Assembly (NCBI GenBank): GCA_017525455.1
Contig: JAFXSS010000011.1
Span: 1 to 51,536, forward strand
Direction of reading: 5' to 3'
From: Paludibacteraceae bacterium
Lineage (GTDB): Bacteria; Bacteroidota; Bacteroidia; Bacteroidales; Paludibacteraceae
Length of the DNA stretch: 51,536 nt
The position numbers were made by a program, and so were the translations under genes. Position 1 is the first letter of the stretch; every line of letters begins with the position of its first letter. This document shows positions 1-9,496 of the stretch, one piece after another. The notes under the pieces are model-generated. The model had not been told where the DNA came from, made no database searches, and saw only the letters and a program-made list of their open reading frames with translations.

Positions 1-536
1 AAAGTCAGAGTAACTATACTGTCACAACCGTTGGCCGCAGCACCGATAAGTTTGTCATAGTACGTACCGGGCTCATACAATTGCTGACAGCCGAACAGAA
101 GCGTATCACCCTCATTGATACTCTGCTCGTAAGCGAACCTGGCAGTATCGCATACTACAGGTTCGGGCTCAAGCGTATGCAACGTAAGTTTTACGATGCG
201 CTCGTAACCCATTTCTGGGATAGTGTCATAATGCACGGTTGTGCCCGCTACACTTGGCGTAATAGGACGGCAGCCGAACAATATTGTTTGGCCAAGATCG
301 ATTGTTGCTTCCTGATCTTCACTACTTCTGTACTGGTAGATGGCTAGATTGAGAGTACGTGTGCCATCACCATACGGCACACCTATATATGTGCCGGCAT
401 GAGTGTATACTGTGCAGTCATACAAGAATTTCACCGATGACGCGTCATCAGTGACAATAGTAAAGTCATCGGCATGGATGGAAACCATGCAGAGTAACCC
501 CGCCAAAACTGCGATAAACTTTCGAGTATGTAGCAT
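1..536 (-). CDS. Secreted modular surface protein, 5' part only
   Basis: The reading frame starts at ATG 536 and stays open to the left edge, giving at least 178 residues. It opens with a signal peptide (MLHTRKFIAVLAGLLCMVSIHA). Two related modules follow, built around INEGDTLLFGCQQLYEPGTY and ending NGCDSIVTLTL. The cysteine-containing NGCDSIVTLTL element is common in large repeat-rich Bacteroidota surface proteins, many exported by T9SS, but the C-terminal sorting signal would lie outside the window. A near-perfect Bacteroidota promoter sits upstream at 587-618, so it is probably the first gene of its transcript. Ligand and function cannot be told from this fragment. Confidence 0.75.
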   Translation of the reverse strand, partial: MLHTRKFIAVLAGLLCMVSIHADDFTIVTDDASSVKFLYDCTVYTHAGTYIGVPYGDGTRTLNLAIYQYRSSEDQEATIDLGQTILFGCRPITPSVAGTTVHYDTIPEMGYERIVKLTLHTLEPEPVVCDTARFAYEQSINEGDTLLFGCQQLYEPGTYYDKLIGAAANGCDSIVTLT

Positions 537-586
537 GTTTTTCGGATTTGTAAGAACTCAAAATATACAATACAAAATACGGGACG

Positions 587-618
587 CAAAGATACTGAAA
601 AAATATGAAAAATGCAAA
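587..618 (-). promoter_or_regulatory. Bacteroidota promoter (TTTG-N20-TATCTTTG)
   Basis: On the minus strand TTTG (615-618) is followed after exactly 20 nt by TATCTTTG (587-594), matching the -33/-7 consensus of the Bacteroidota primary sigma factor. It lies about 50 nt upstream of ATG 536. Confidence 0.75.
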
Positions 619-679
619 TTCCGAAAGCAAAATTTAAGAAAAAAGTGTATTTTTTTCAAAAATTTCGCAAAATGCGCCA

Positions 680-1132
680 TTACAGCATAAGCAGAATGAC
701 GGGAATTGGCAGTAATCCGTCGAACGAAAAGAGTATATCGCTACTGTAAGTTGAGCGTCCGCGATAAACATGACCGCTGCTAACGGTAAACAAAATATCG
801 CTACTGTATGTCGAACGGCCGCGATAAATGTACGTGCCGTCGAACGTGAACAGGATATCGCTCGAGTAGTTCGAACGTCCCTCGTACACATGCTGACCAT
901 CCCAGGTATACAGGATGTCGCTGGAGTAATTTGAGCGGCCTTTGTAGATATACTGCCCGTCCCACGAATAGAGAATGTCGCTACTATACGTCGAGCGCCC
1001 TTTGTAGAGAGCCTTGCCATCGAATGTATAGAGGATGTCGCTACTGTATGACGAGTTTCCTTTGTAGAAGTAAGTTTGTGCCATACCGTTGATACTGAAT
1101 AAGGTTAATATAATAACAAGCAAACGCTTCAT
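680..1132 (-). CDS. Secreted 21-residue tandem-repeat protein
   Basis: This 150-residue protein has a signal peptide (about residues 1-18, ending GMA-Q) and is otherwise almost wholly six tandem 21-residue repeats. The repeat consensus is Y-K/R-G-R-S-T/N-YSSDIL-Y/F-T-W/F-DGxYI. It ends in a short hydrophobic run (PIPVILLML). The repeats are nearly identical in protein and recur every 63 bp in DNA. Regular aromatic, Ser and DG positions suggest a short-strand beta-solenoid or propeller-like surface fold, which is inference. Similar repeat proteins of unknown function occur in Bacteroidota; I cannot assign an activity. It follows ung by 25 bp and may be the last gene of that transcript. Confidence 0.8.
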   Translation of the reverse strand: MKRLLVIILTLFSINGMAQTYFYKGNSSYSSDILYTFDGKALYKGRSTYSSDILYSWDGQYIYKGRSNYSSDILYTWDGQHVYEGRSNYSSDILFTFDGTYIYRGRSTYSSDILFTVSSGHVYRGRSTYSSDILFSFDGLLPIPVILLML

Positions 1133-1157
1133 AAGTTTAGATTTTTAGGGGATTACA

Positions 1158-1820
1158 TTACCATTGTATAGGCTGAAGGCCATGCTGCTGCAGGTAGTTG
1201 TTGGCAGCGGAGAAATGTCCGCAACCGATGAATCCGCGGTAGGCAGATAGCGGCGAAGGATGCGGTGCTTCCAGCACAAGATGCCGACGCCGGTTGATAT
1301 ACTGTCCTTTGCGCTGGGCATAACTGCCCCAAAGCATGAACACAAGATGTTCGCGTTGCTGATTGAGCGCCATGATAGCGGCATCAGTCAGTTCTTCCCA
1401 ACCCTTTCCCTGATGACTGCCGGCACGATGCGCCTCAACGGTAAGTGTAGCGTTCAGCAGCAACACGCCCTGCTCCACCCAGCGTTCTAAATGTCCGGAA
1501 ACAGGAGATGGTTTTCCCAAGTCGCGCTGCAATTCCTTGTAGATATTCTCCAGACTCGGCGGGATACGCACGCCGTCAGGCACTGAGAACGCCCAGCCCT
1601 CCGCCTGACCCGGCTCGTGATATGGATCTTGACCCAATATAACGACGCGCACCTTATCAAACGGGCACGCGTCGAAAGCATGGAAAATAAGTCTTGCGGG
1701 AGGATAACAGGTAGTAGTTGCATATGCATGACGAACGTACGATGTGAGAATCTCGAAGTAAGGCTTGTCGAACTCCGGCTGGAGAACAGCGCGCCATGAT
1801 TCATCGATACGTACATTCAT
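1158..1820 (-). CDS. ung: Uracil-DNA glycosylase, family 1
   Basis: The 220-residue protein removes uracil from DNA and starts base excision repair in the cytoplasm. The water-activating motif GQDPYH is at residues 63-68 with catalytic Asp65. A second motif (LLLNATLTV) lies mid-protein, and the DNA-intercalation motif HPSPLSAYRGF begins at His187. Length matches the Ung family. ATG 1820 is the natural start. It lies 56 bp downstream of queA and is probably co-transcribed with it. Confidence 0.97.
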   Translation of the reverse strand: MNVRIDESWRAVLQPEFDKPYFEILTSYVRHAYATTTCYPPARLIFHAFDACPFDKVRVVILGQDPYHEPGQAEGWAFSVPDGVRIPPSLENIYKELQRDLGKPSPVSGHLERWVEQGVLLLNATLTVEAHRAGSHQGKGWEELTDAAIMALNQQREHLVFMLWGSYAQRKGQYINRRRHLVLEAPHPSPLSAYRGFIGCGHFSAANNYLQQHGLQPIQW

Positions 1821-1876
1821 ATAGACTGCTCCGCTTAATGGAAAAAGACTGTTTCACTCAATGCAACAAACTACTG

Positions 1877-3001
1877 TCAGTCAACGATAAGCATGGCATC
1901 GCCATAATCGCCGAAACGGTAATCCTTCTTCAGTGCCTCCTTGTAAGCACCCATAACCTTTTCGTAGCCGCCGAAAGCTGCCACCATCATCAGTTGAAGC
2001 GACAACGGGAAATACAAGTTGACGAGTAACATGTTCGGAACAAGTGTATCGTATGGCGGGAATATGAACCGATTGGTCCAACCGTCATACTCCTTGATTA
2101 ACCCATTGGTTCCGGCAACAGACTCCAATGCACGCATAACTTCCGTGCCAACGGCACAGATACGGCGCTTGGCAAGTTTGGCAGTATTGACTACATCAAC
2201 ACACTCCTGCTCGATGATAATCTGCTCGGAATCCACCTTGTGCTTGCTCAGATCCTCAACATCCACAATCTTGAAGTTTCCCAGACCGACATGTGAAGTA
2301 AGCGTCGTATAGTTGATACCGCGTATCTCGATACGCTTGAGCAAATTCTTGCTAATGTGCATCGAAGAGGCAGGAGCAGCTACCGCACCGATCTTAGTGG
2401 CAAAAATCGACTGATAGCGTTCTTCGTCCATCTCCTTGATCAGAGCCTCGACATCGGCATCATCTTCTATCATGAACTCTTTTTTGAACTGTCGCAGTAC
2501 TTCCGCCTTCATCGGACGACGGATATATTCCGGCAGCGGCGTATGCCCCATCGCATAAAGTTGCGCCTCCAGTTCATCAGGTGTATAGTCGGATTCAAAA
2601 CGGATGGTTCGCCCACGCGAAGTGGTATTGTCAACAATCTCACCGGTTATTGTATTGTCATCGTCCAGATACAGTTTGTTGCCTATACGAATCTTCCTTG
2701 CCGGTTCCACCAGCGCGTCCCAGCAATAATCTTCGTGATTCAGCTCGCGGAGCAGAAACACCTCGATCTCGGCGTTGGTCTTCTCCTTGATGCCATACAA
2801 GCGGGCAGGAAAGACCTTGGTATTATTGAACACCAATACATCATTCTCATCGAAGTAATCAACAAGATCAGTCATCTTCTTATGCTCCACGGCTCCCGTC
2901 TGGCGATGCAACACCAGCATCTTTGCATCCTCACGATGCAAATGCGGGAACTGGGCTATTTGACTCTCAGGTAACTTGAACTTAAACTCACTAAGTTTCA
3001 T
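1877..3001 (-). CDS. queA: S-adenosylmethionine:tRNA ribosyltransferase-isomerase
   Basis: QueA moves the ribosyl part of SAM to preQ1 at position 34 of GUN tRNAs, making epoxyqueuosine. The 374-residue protein starts with the family N-terminus (LSEFKFKLPESQIAQFP) and contains the conserved HREDAKMLVL, VFPARLYG and YGDAMLIVD segments; the last is the usual C-terminus. It is slightly longer than the E. coli enzyme. It sits 29 bp downstream of truB, so two tRNA-modification genes are adjacent, an order common in Bacteroidota. Confidence 0.96.
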   Translation of the reverse strand: MKLSEFKFKLPESQIAQFPHLHREDAKMLVLHRQTGAVEHKKMTDLVDYFDENDVLVFNNTKVFPARLYGIKEKTNAEIEVFLLRELNHEDYCWDALVEPARKIRIGNKLYLDDDNTITGEIVDNTTSRGRTIRFESDYTPDELEAQLYAMGHTPLPEYIRRPMKAEVLRQFKKEFMIEDDADVEALIKEMDEERYQSIFATKIGAVAAPASSMHISKNLLKRIEIRGINYTTLTSHVGLGNFKIVDVEDLSKHKVDSEQIIIEQECVDVVNTAKLAKRRICAVGTEVMRALESVAGTNGLIKEYDGWTNRFIFPPYDTLVPNMLLVNLYFPLSLQLMMVAAFGGYEKVMGAYKEALKKDYRFGDYGDAMLIVD

Positions 3002-3030
3002 ATATGTTATTTGCTTACAGTTTTCAGTAA

Positions 3031-3726
3031 TTAGTTGTCAGCTATCATTTGTTGAAGCTGTTCAATCGTTATGCAGCGGTCAATTGTATAATATCCCACA
3101 CGCGTGCGTCTGAGCGCTATCAGATGAGCACCGGAATGTAACCGTTCCCCAATATCTCTTGCCAGTGCACGGATGTACGTTCCTTTCGAACACACGACAC
3201 GCAAAGTCAGTTGCATCTTCTCTGCATCAAAGTTCAACAGCTCTATCTCATCAATCACGAGCAACTTAGGCTTGATCTCCACATCATCTTGCTGCCCCTT
3301 GCGCGCATACTCATACGCTCGCTTGCCATTGATTTTTACCGCTGAGTAGATTGGCGGCACTTGCCATTGTTCGCCAAGAAACGTGGGCAAAACCTGCTGT
3401 ATCAGTTCCCGGGTAATATGTTCTGTCGGGTATGTGGCATCGATGGGATGCTCCAGGTCAAAACTCGGTGTTGTTGCACCCAACTGCAAGACAGCTTCAT
3501 ACTCTTTGGTATGGTTCATCAACTCGTCGATACGCTTGGTCTGCTTGCCGGTGCATACAATCACAACACCTGTAGCCAGCGGATCCAACGTCCCGGCATG
3601 CCCTACCTTCAATTTCTTTACCCCAAGAGCTCTGCAAAGCATGCCTCGCACACGGTTGACAACATCGAAACTTGTCCAATGCAGAGGTTTGTCAAATGCC
3701 AATATCTCGCCCTCGATAAAATCCAC
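3031..3726 (-). CDS. truB: tRNA pseudouridine(55) synthase
   Basis: TruB makes pseudouridine 55 in the T-loop of nearly all tRNAs. The motif HAGTLDPLATGVVIVCTG holds the catalytic Asp (about residue 48). KEYEA and YSAVKINGKRAYEYAR are also typical. I chose GTG 3726, giving VDFIEGEILAFDKP, which resembles the usual TruB N-terminus; a TTG start at 3735 would add three residues. The protein is about 231 residues, the short form lacking an extended C-terminal domain. It lies 30 bp downstream of uppP. Confidence 0.96.
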   Translation of the reverse strand: MDFIEGEILAFDKPLHWTSFDVVNRVRGMLCRALGVKKLKVGHAGTLDPLATGVVIVCTGKQTKRIDELMNHTKEYEAVLQLGATTPSFDLEHPIDATYPTEHITRELIQQVLPTFLGEQWQVPPIYSAVKINGKRAYEYARKGQQDDVEIKPKLLVIDEIELLNFDAEKMQLTLRVVCSKGTYIRALARDIGERLHSGAHLIALRRTRVGYYTIDRCITIEQLQQMIADN

Positions 3727-3756
3727 AACGGTCAACTATCAATAGTCAGCGATACT

Positions 3757-4575
3757 TTATGCCCAAATGTGCCATCCGATGGCAAACAAACCTGCACATA
3801 CACAGTAGATGGCAAAATATACCAATTTCTGCCTGCGCACAATCTCCAGCATAAACCGGCACGCAAAACACCCCGTGACAAATGCTGCCACAAAACCTAC
3901 CAGCAGAGGCACCAGCCCCAAACTACTGGTCATCTCGCCCTGCAGCATTTTAAGCAGGTCAAGAAATGCTTCGCCTAGAATAGGTATCAGTACCATCAGA
4001 AACGAGAACTGTGCCACACTCTCTTTTTTCACACCGCACAGCAGACCGGTTGCGATAGTTGTGCCGCTACGGCTCAATCCCGGCAATACGGCACATGCCT
4101 GCGCCAGACCGATAACAAACGCATCGCGATATGTCACATCATGACCTTCCTTACCCTTTTGGGCAATGCGCTTGCTCAGCCATTCACTGAAGTATAATAG
4201 ACACGCTGTGACGAGCAGACATATACCTACCAGCAACAATCCGTTGCCAAAAAATGCCTCTACTTCATCCTTAAAAAACATGCCTACAATAAACACCGGA
4301 ATCATCGAAACAAGGATCTTGGCTACATAATCCTTCTCCTCGTTCCATTGCAGTGTGCAGAAAGTACCACGTAACAATTGTACAATTTCCTTCCACAGGA
4401 TCACAATCGTTGCCAGTACTGTTGCAGTATGCACGACAACAGCGAACGTCAGATTCTCTTCGCTCGCTGTGCCAAACAGGGCTTGTCCTATCTCAAGATG
4501 ACCGGAACTGGATACCGGTAAGAATTCCGTCAGGCCTTGAATGATGCCCAACACCAATGCTTCCCACCAACTCAT
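3757..4575 (-). CDS. uppP: Undecaprenyl-diphosphate phosphatase
   Basis: This polytopic inner-membrane enzyme dephosphorylates undecaprenyl diphosphate to recycle the lipid carrier for peptidoglycan and O-antigen; it is also known as BacA. The 272-residue protein has the two family motifs: [14 protein letters not shown] near residue 14 (catalytic Glu17) and [10 protein letters not shown] around residue 165 with its conserved Arg. Several hydrophobic segments span the length. The order ftsX, DUF3098, uppP, truB, queA is a recurrent Bacteroidota arrangement. Confidence 0.96.
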   Translation of the reverse strand: MSWWEALVLGIIQGLTEFLPVSSSGHLEIGQALFGTASEENLTFAVVVHTATVLATIVILWKEIVQLLRGTFCTLQWNEEKDYVAKILVSMIPVFIVGMFFKDEVEAFFGNGLLLVGICLLVTACLLYFSEWLSKRIAQKGKEGHDVTYRDAFVIGLAQACAVLPGLSRSGTTIATGLLCGVKKESVAQFSFLMVLIPILGEAFLDLLKMLQGEMTSSLGLVPLLVGFVAAFVTGCFACRFMLEIVRRQKLVYFAIYCVCAGLFAIGWHIWA

Positions 4576-4623
4576 TGATTACTTTGTAATTATAATCGCT
4601 ACGCGATATTGATAACTATGTGA

Positions 4624-4860
4624 TTACTCTTGCGTTTTGTCGTCCTTTTCCCCACGCTTGGGAAAGAGAATTGCCACAATCATCAGCACGAATCCTGCCA
4701 ATGCAATCATCGGTCCGAGAGTGATGCGGCGGAAGGAGAAAATATCCGGATTATACTCCGTAGCACCGGAAGGCTCACCTGCCATCAGCGCAAAGCCAAT
4801 GACAATAATCAGCACACATAAAGCAATCAATATGGAGTTGAATTTCGGTAGTTGTTTCAT
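4624..4860 (-). CDS. Small membrane protein, DUF3098 type
   Basis: A 78-residue protein with two hydrophobic segments (about residues 9-27 and 50-68) separated by a polar stretch with the typical FSFRRITLGPMIAL sequence, and a charged C-terminus. It matches the DUF3098 family found next to ftsX and uppP in Bacteroidota; function is unknown. I chose ATG 4860 over a TTG at 4878 because it gives a normal N-terminus (MKQLPKFNS). Position suggests a link to cell division or envelope synthesis, by inference only. Confidence 0.88.
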   Translation of the reverse strand: MKQLPKFNSILIALCVLIIVIGFALMAGEPSGATEYNPDIFSFRRITLGPMIALAGFVLMIVAILFPKRGEKDDKTQE

Positions 4861-4927
4861 TGCTCTTATCGAAAACAATTTGTTCGTTATTCTTCTCTAC
4901 CCGACAGATTTTACTTAATCGGGCAGC

Positions 4928-5791
4928 CTAAATGGCATACATGCGTTCTGTATCCATACGGATATACCTGTTTACGGCAATCAGCGAACCGATCAGGGTC
5001 AACACTTCACCGGTAACAAGCACGATACCTGCTATGATAGCCACGTTCTGCCAAGTGATAGGCATAAGTACTATATGCATCGAATATTGCACGTAGTAGA
5101 ACAATCCGGCCAACAATGCCATAGCCATCAGTGCAGACCACAAGCCCATACGCAGGCTACGGGCCACGAACGGGCGTTTGATTACCCACGGCGTAGCACC
5201 TACCAGACGCATCGTATTGATCAAGAACCGATGGCTATACACATGCAGACGTATTGTATTGATGATCAGCACATACGCAATCAGTAGCAACATCGCTGCA
5301 AGACCTATGAGAACTAAAGTTACCTGGCTGACATTGTGTTCCAACAATTCAACCAGATCCCTCTGATACATCACTTGCTTGACATACGGGAAACGTGACA
5401 CCTGCCTTTCCACCACAGCTATACTGTCGGGGTTGGCATAAGCAGACTTCAGGTTGATCTCGTACGATGCGAGCAAAGGATTATACCCAAGGAACTGCGA
5501 GGGATCGTCTCCCAACGAGCGAATGTGCTCCGCCAATGCATCCTGCTTGGATATGTAGCGGCATTCATGGCAATATGGCGCAGAGCGCAATACGACACCA
5601 CAACGCTCCACCTGCGCTGAATCAGCGTCCTCAGACAGGACAACCGTCAGAGTCACGTTATGCCTGACTTGCTCTATCATACGATGAGCAGACAGCGTAA
5701 CCATAGCCACCAACCCCACCAAAAACAGCACCAAGGTAATGCTGACCGAGGTGGTGACGTACATATTCCAAAATCTTCTCTTCTTTTGCAT
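4928..5791 (-). CDS. ftsX: Cell division protein FtsX (permease)
   Basis: FtsX with FtsE forms an ABC-type complex that couples division to activation of peptidoglycan hydrolases in the periplasm. The 287-residue protein has one N-terminal transmembrane helix (about 14-34), a roughly 130-residue periplasmic domain, and three C-terminal helices from about 165 onward. The stretch INTIRLHVYSHRFLINTMRLVGATPWVIKRPF is the typical FtsX signature, split here only by its own length across residues 175-207. No ftsE lies beside it, which is common in Bacteroidota. The stop codon is TAG, showing that TAG is a normal stop in this genome. Confidence 0.93.
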   Translation of the reverse strand: MQKKRRFWNMYVTTSVSITLVLFLVGLVAMVTLSAHRMIEQVRHNVTLTVVLSEDADSAQVERCGVVLRSAPYCHECRYISKQDALAEHIRSLGDDPSQFLGYNPLLASYEINLKSAYANPDSIAVVERQVSRFPYVKQVMYQRDLVELLEHNVSQVTLVLIGLAAMLLLIAYVLIINTIRLHVYSHRFLINTMRLVGATPWVIKRPFVARSLRMGLWSALMAMALLAGLFYYVQYSMHIVLMPITWQNVAIIAGIVLVTGEVLTLIGSLIAVNRYIRMDTERMYAI

Positions 5792-5870
5792 AATCTACAA
5801 GCACCTGTACAAAAGATGCCCAATCATCAAACCTGCAGAAAGCTTCTGCCGGCTGTATTACCTACAAAAC

Positions 5871-5904
5871 GCAAATGAGCAGGCTTGTCACCTGCTCTGT
5901 TTGC
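5871..5904 (-). terminator. Terminator of the T9SS operon
   Basis: Inverted repeat GCAAAtGAGCAGG / CCTGCTCtGTTTGC with a 7-nt loop, starting 7 nt after the gldN stop. On the minus strand it is followed by GTTTTG, a weak U-rich tract. It separates the gld operon from ftsX. Confidence 0.6.
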
Positions 5905-5911
5905 CAATGGA

Positions 5912-6871
5912 TTAGTATTCCCACAGATCCAATTCTGTATTCAGCAGTTCGTTCGAGATACGCTCTTGGTCACGATGAACAAAATCCTCTGTCAGTACTT
6001 CCTGACCTTGAACAATCATTCGGTCATACATATTGTCGTCACCTATGATATAAGATGTGTACAGATGCTCGGCAAAGAAGTTGTCGAACGTTACACGCTT
6101 ACTACTGTTGTTCAATGGAATCATGTACTTACGTGCCAGGAACGGGCGCAACTGGTCGAACAATATCCAGAATCGTACCTGCTCGACAAGGTTCTCATAC
6201 GGGTCACGCTGCGACGACATAGCCGACTGCAACGGAGCAATGGCCATAATCTTCTGATAGAAACGCGATGTATGCTTGTCGAAGAACACAATCTCCATCG
6301 TCAGATACTTGATCTGGTTACGCACGTAGTTGGAGTAACCGTAGGTATTGATGTCCAAGCGATGGTTGATAGAGTCATCGTACGTTACGATATACTCATC
6401 ACGGTCATCGGTATCGATAATCTCACTCATCGGACGTACTGCAAAGGTCGTTTGCATTTCCTTGTTACGAGGTATGATCATCGAGTCGAGGAACAACGGT
6501 TTGATACCACGCGGGTTGGCACTGTACAATGTCAGGTACTCCTGCTGGCCATCCAATGTTGTTCGTCCGTTGACCACTGCATCCATAATCAGTCGGAACA
6601 TACTCCAATACTTCGGATCATCAGGGTTAGTAGGGAAATAGAGCTGGAAGTTCTGTTTGTAACGCATATCGATGATATGATAGATCACACGCGACCAAAC
6701 TATATCGTCTGTCCGGTGGAAGATCGTAGCAATCGTATCTGCATTCTCATCCAACTCCTGCGTTTCGATTCGTACTGTACCCAACTCGTTGAAGAACGAA
6801 TTGACGCGGTGTTGCGCCTGCATACCAAGCGCAGCACACACCAATACGATGATTAAAAGTGTTCTCTTCAT
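5912..6871 (-). CDS. gldN: Type IX secretion protein GldN/PorN
   Basis: GldN is a periplasmic T9SS subunit that joins GldK in the ring under the outer membrane and contacts the GldLM motor. The 319-residue protein has a signal peptide ending at MQA-Q (about residue 20), then the family pattern: HRTDDIVWSRVIYHIIDMRYKQNFQLYFP, present at about residues 52-80, and REKEMQ/FVDSMII-like segments. It is 9 bp from gldM and last in the operon. Length is typical of GldN. Confidence 0.93.
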   Translation of the reverse strand: MKRTLLIIVLVCAALGMQAQHRVNSFFNELGTVRIETQELDENADTIATIFHRTDDIVWSRVIYHIIDMRYKQNFQLYFPTNPDDPKYWSMFRLIMDAVVNGRTTLDGQQEYLTLYSANPRGIKPLFLDSMIIPRNKEMQTTFAVRPMSEIIDTDDRDEYIVTYDDSINHRLDINTYGYSNYVRNQIKYLTMEIVFFDKHTSRFYQKIMAIAPLQSAMSSQRDPYENLVEQVRFWILFDQLRPFLARKYMIPLNNSSKRVTFDNFFAEHLYTSYIIGDDNMYDRMIVQGQEVLTEDFVHRDQERISNELLNTELDLWEY

Positions 6872-6880
6872 AAGATGTTT

Positions 6881-8455
6881 TTACTTTAATATGAGCGCCA
6901 AGTTACCTTGATACAGCGTCTCCGAACCGCCTTTTGTGCGGTACTTGATGTTCTGAACGAGCACCATATCACCACTCTTCAGCTGGCCGATAAGTTTGAG
7001 TTGTGCTGCTGAGAACTTGTTGCCACTCGATTTGCCTGTCTTACGCAGGATATACGTATCAAAGCTTGTAATTTCGAACGGTACTTCGAGCAGACCGTCT
7101 TCGCCGTAACCGATTTCCAGAACAGTGTTCTTGTTCAAGCTCTTACGCGGAGTAGCACTGGAGTTAACCTGCTTGCCGTTGTCAACGAAGTACGGTGACG
7201 GCTGAGGCAGTTTCTGTACTTTGAAGTTCCTTTCGCCCATGGTGGTCATACGTCCGCCCATGTCTGCTTGTACAACTATACGTACGGTTTTTGCTCCTGC
7301 ATTCGGACGCAAGATATAGAACTTGCCCTGACGACGTACGCTGGCACCTGAAACATTAACTTTCAACTGGTTATCGGTCACACCGGGAGCCGATACGACG
7401 TAGCGGTTGTCATAATCCTGATAGATGATGTTCAGGTCTTCGTTCATGACAGATGCAGAGGGTTCACCAACAGTAAACTCTGCCGAGAACGGCATGCTGA
7501 TGGTATCACGACCTTGCTTGTAACGAACAATACCGTTATAGGATTGTAAACCGGAACCGCTGGCTGTGCAACGATATATACCATCCTCGCCCAGTTCAAC
7601 ACCATTGACGAAATAGTCAGGACGTGCAGTCGAGTCGGTCGCAGCCAAAATGATCTGTGCTTCGTACTGGTCGCCACGGATTACATACGAACTCTTAGGA
7701 ATAACGTACGCGCGTATATCGTTTGCGGTAAAGTCGTTAGCGGTAATACGTTGATACAGACGTGACAATGTACGGTTCTCATACGAACGGATATCGTTCT
7801 GGTACTTGGTAAGGATAGCCAAGCAGGCACCTGCCGGCATACCGTCGAAGATAGAAGCCTCCCAAGGAATAGAGTCGCCATCGTTGTTCACACCCTTCTC
7901 TGTACTGAAGATACCGCGGATGATTTGACCGGGCTTACCGTTACGTGCACGCTCGGAGTAATGTTGTACATCCATCAGCAGTTCACGATATTCCTCAATC
8001 TTGTGACGCAGCACCTCGCCGTTAGGCAGACCCGTCTCGGGGTCTGTCAAAACGAGAGCATAAGTACCCGGGTGATCGAAGTCAGAGGTATTGATGATCT
8101 TGCGAGCCAGCGAGTCGTACTGCTCTTCGCCATCCACAAGTTTGGTTACCTCAACTTTGAAGTTCTGAATATAGTTATACAGATCGTCGGAAGCTTTACG
8201 CAACGAGTCGGCCTGCATATACAAGGCTCCTACCTTTGCAGGGTTCTCCTTGTAGGCGCGCTCGAAACGACGGTACTGCATAGCGTTCTGCTCTGCGGTG
8301 TTATCCAGTGTGACGTGCAAACTGGCATCCACCTTGGCAAAGGCATCAAGCACGTTCGTACTTACGTTCAACGCCAACATGGCGGTAAGCACGAGGTACA
8401 TCATACCAATCATTTTTTGTCTCGGGGTTTCCGGACAGTTTTTTGCTCCACCCAT
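6881..8455 (-). CDS. gldM: Type IX secretion motor protein GldM/PorM
   Basis: GldM, with GldL, forms the inner-membrane proton-driven rotary motor that powers T9SS. The 524-residue protein has the diagnostic cytoplasmic start GGAKNCPETPRQKMIGMMYL followed by one transmembrane helix (residues 16-35). The long periplasmic part would hold the D1-D4 domains that cross the periplasm to reach GldK/GldN; the region near 230-330 (SYVIRGDQYEAQIILAA) is the conserved D2/D3 part. Length equals the family norm. Confidence 0.96.
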   Translation of the reverse strand: MGGAKNCPETPRQKMIGMMYLVLTAMLALNVSTNVLDAFAKVDASLHVTLDNTAEQNAMQYRRFERAYKENPAKVGALYMQADSLRKASDDLYNYIQNFKVEVTKLVDGEEQYDSLARKIINTSDFDHPGTYALVLTDPETGLPNGEVLRHKIEEYRELLMDVQHYSERARNGKPGQIIRGIFSTEKGVNNDGDSIPWEASIFDGMPAGACLAILTKYQNDIRSYENRTLSRLYQRITANDFTANDIRAYVIPKSSYVIRGDQYEAQIILAATDSTARPDYFVNGVELGEDGIYRCTASGSGLQSYNGIVRYKQGRDTISMPFSAEFTVGEPSASVMNEDLNIIYQDYDNRYVVSAPGVTDNQLKVNVSGASVRRQGKFYILRPNAGAKTVRIVVQADMGGRMTTMGERNFKVQKLPQPSPYFVDNGKQVNSSATPRKSLNKNTVLEIGYGEDGLLEVPFEITSFDTYILRKTGKSSGNKFSAAQLKLIGQLKSGDMVLVQNIKYRTKGGSETLYQGNLALILK

Positions 8456-8573
8456 TTCTGAATTTCTGGATTTATATCTTTGCGTTTAATCCCTACATAC
8501 TCTCGAGTATTGTCTTGGATTCTCCCGCTAAAGATTAGTTCATAATTCTATTGTTACCTCGGAAATGGATTGC

Positions 8574-9443
8574 TTACGCAAGTGCATTGAGCATATTTCC
8601 ATAAACCTTGTTGAGATCAGCTACCTGAGCTGCGAGTTGTTTCGAAGCGGCCTCAAATGCCTCGCTGTTCTTAACAGCAGCAGATGTAGCGGCAGCAGCC
8701 TTCTTCATATCCTCAGCCATCAGTTCTACCTGAGCAGTAGCGGCGTTGGTCTTGTCAGCCTGGAGCTTGAGAGCCTCAGCTTGAGCCTGTACGTTCTTGA
8801 GTTGGAGCTCATATACAGCGTTCAGGTTGTTGAGGTTAGCATTAACAGCGTTGAGTCCCTTCTCGTAAGCCTCAGTCTGTCCGGACATATTCGTAGCCGA
8901 AGCAGCGAATTTCTCCATAGCAGCGCCTGCGACATCCATCTTCTCGCCGAGTTTGGCTGTTCCTTCAGCAACCTTGCCAAGGTCATTGAGTTGAGCAGCT
9001 GTCTTGGCTAACTTCTGAATTCCTTCACTCAGACTTGCCTGATCCTTATCAGAAAGTGTACCGGCGGGTATACCTGCGCCTGCACCAGCAACTGCAGCTG
9101 CAGCGGGACCATTAGCACCCAGCAGGGTCGGTTTTTCTTTCTTGGAAATCTCCTCATACAAAGTAGGTTCGCAACCGCTCTCCAGCGATACGAGCTGTGG
9201 GAACACTTGCTCCCAGTGGAATTCGGGGTGAGGAGCATCCAGCACACCGATTGTGAAAAGGAATGCCTCGGTGAACATACCTACCATAAGCACGACTGAT
9301 GCACCAGGCCAGTGCAGAATCTTGAACAATGCACCCACAATTACGACGGCAGCACCTACTGAGTAGACGATACCAGTAACACGTTTACCTTGGTACGATT
9401 CATACCATGCCAAGAATCCACCTTTTTTTTCTTTGTTAGCCAT
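8574..9443 (-). CDS. gldL: Type IX secretion motor protein GldL/PorL
   Basis: GldL forms the ring around the GldM helices and carries protons. The 289-residue protein has two N-terminal transmembrane helices (about 21-40 and 47-66). The second contains a membrane-embedded Glu (residue 59, in GMFTEAFLF), matching the family's proton-pathway glutamate. Pro/His-rich HPEFHWEQVFPQL follows. The C-terminal 180 residues are Ala-rich and predicted coiled coil. The 118-bp gap to gldM shows no other gene. Confidence 0.95.
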   Translation of the reverse strand: MANKEKKGGFLAWYESYQGKRVTGIVYSVGAAVVIVGALFKILHWPGASVVLMVGMFTEAFLFTIGVLDAPHPEFHWEQVFPQLVSLESGCEPTLYEEISKKEKPTLLGANGPAAAAVAGAGAGIPAGTLSDKDQASLSEGIQKLAKTAAQLNDLGKVAEGTAKLGEKMDVAGAAMEKFAASATNMSGQTEAYEKGLNAVNANLNNLNAVYELQLKNVQAQAEALKLQADKTNAATAQVELMAEDMKKAAAATSAAVKNSEAFEAASKQLAAQVADLNKVYGNMLNALA

Positions 9444-9496
9444 TTTTTTTGATTTTTAAATGATATAACTTTGAGTTAACTATATTTACGATTGAA

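Noticed and set aside
5885-6856. 323-codon plus-strand frame opposite gldN
   Set aside because: gldN is clear on the other strand by motifs, signal peptide and operon position; the plus-strand frame has no domain.
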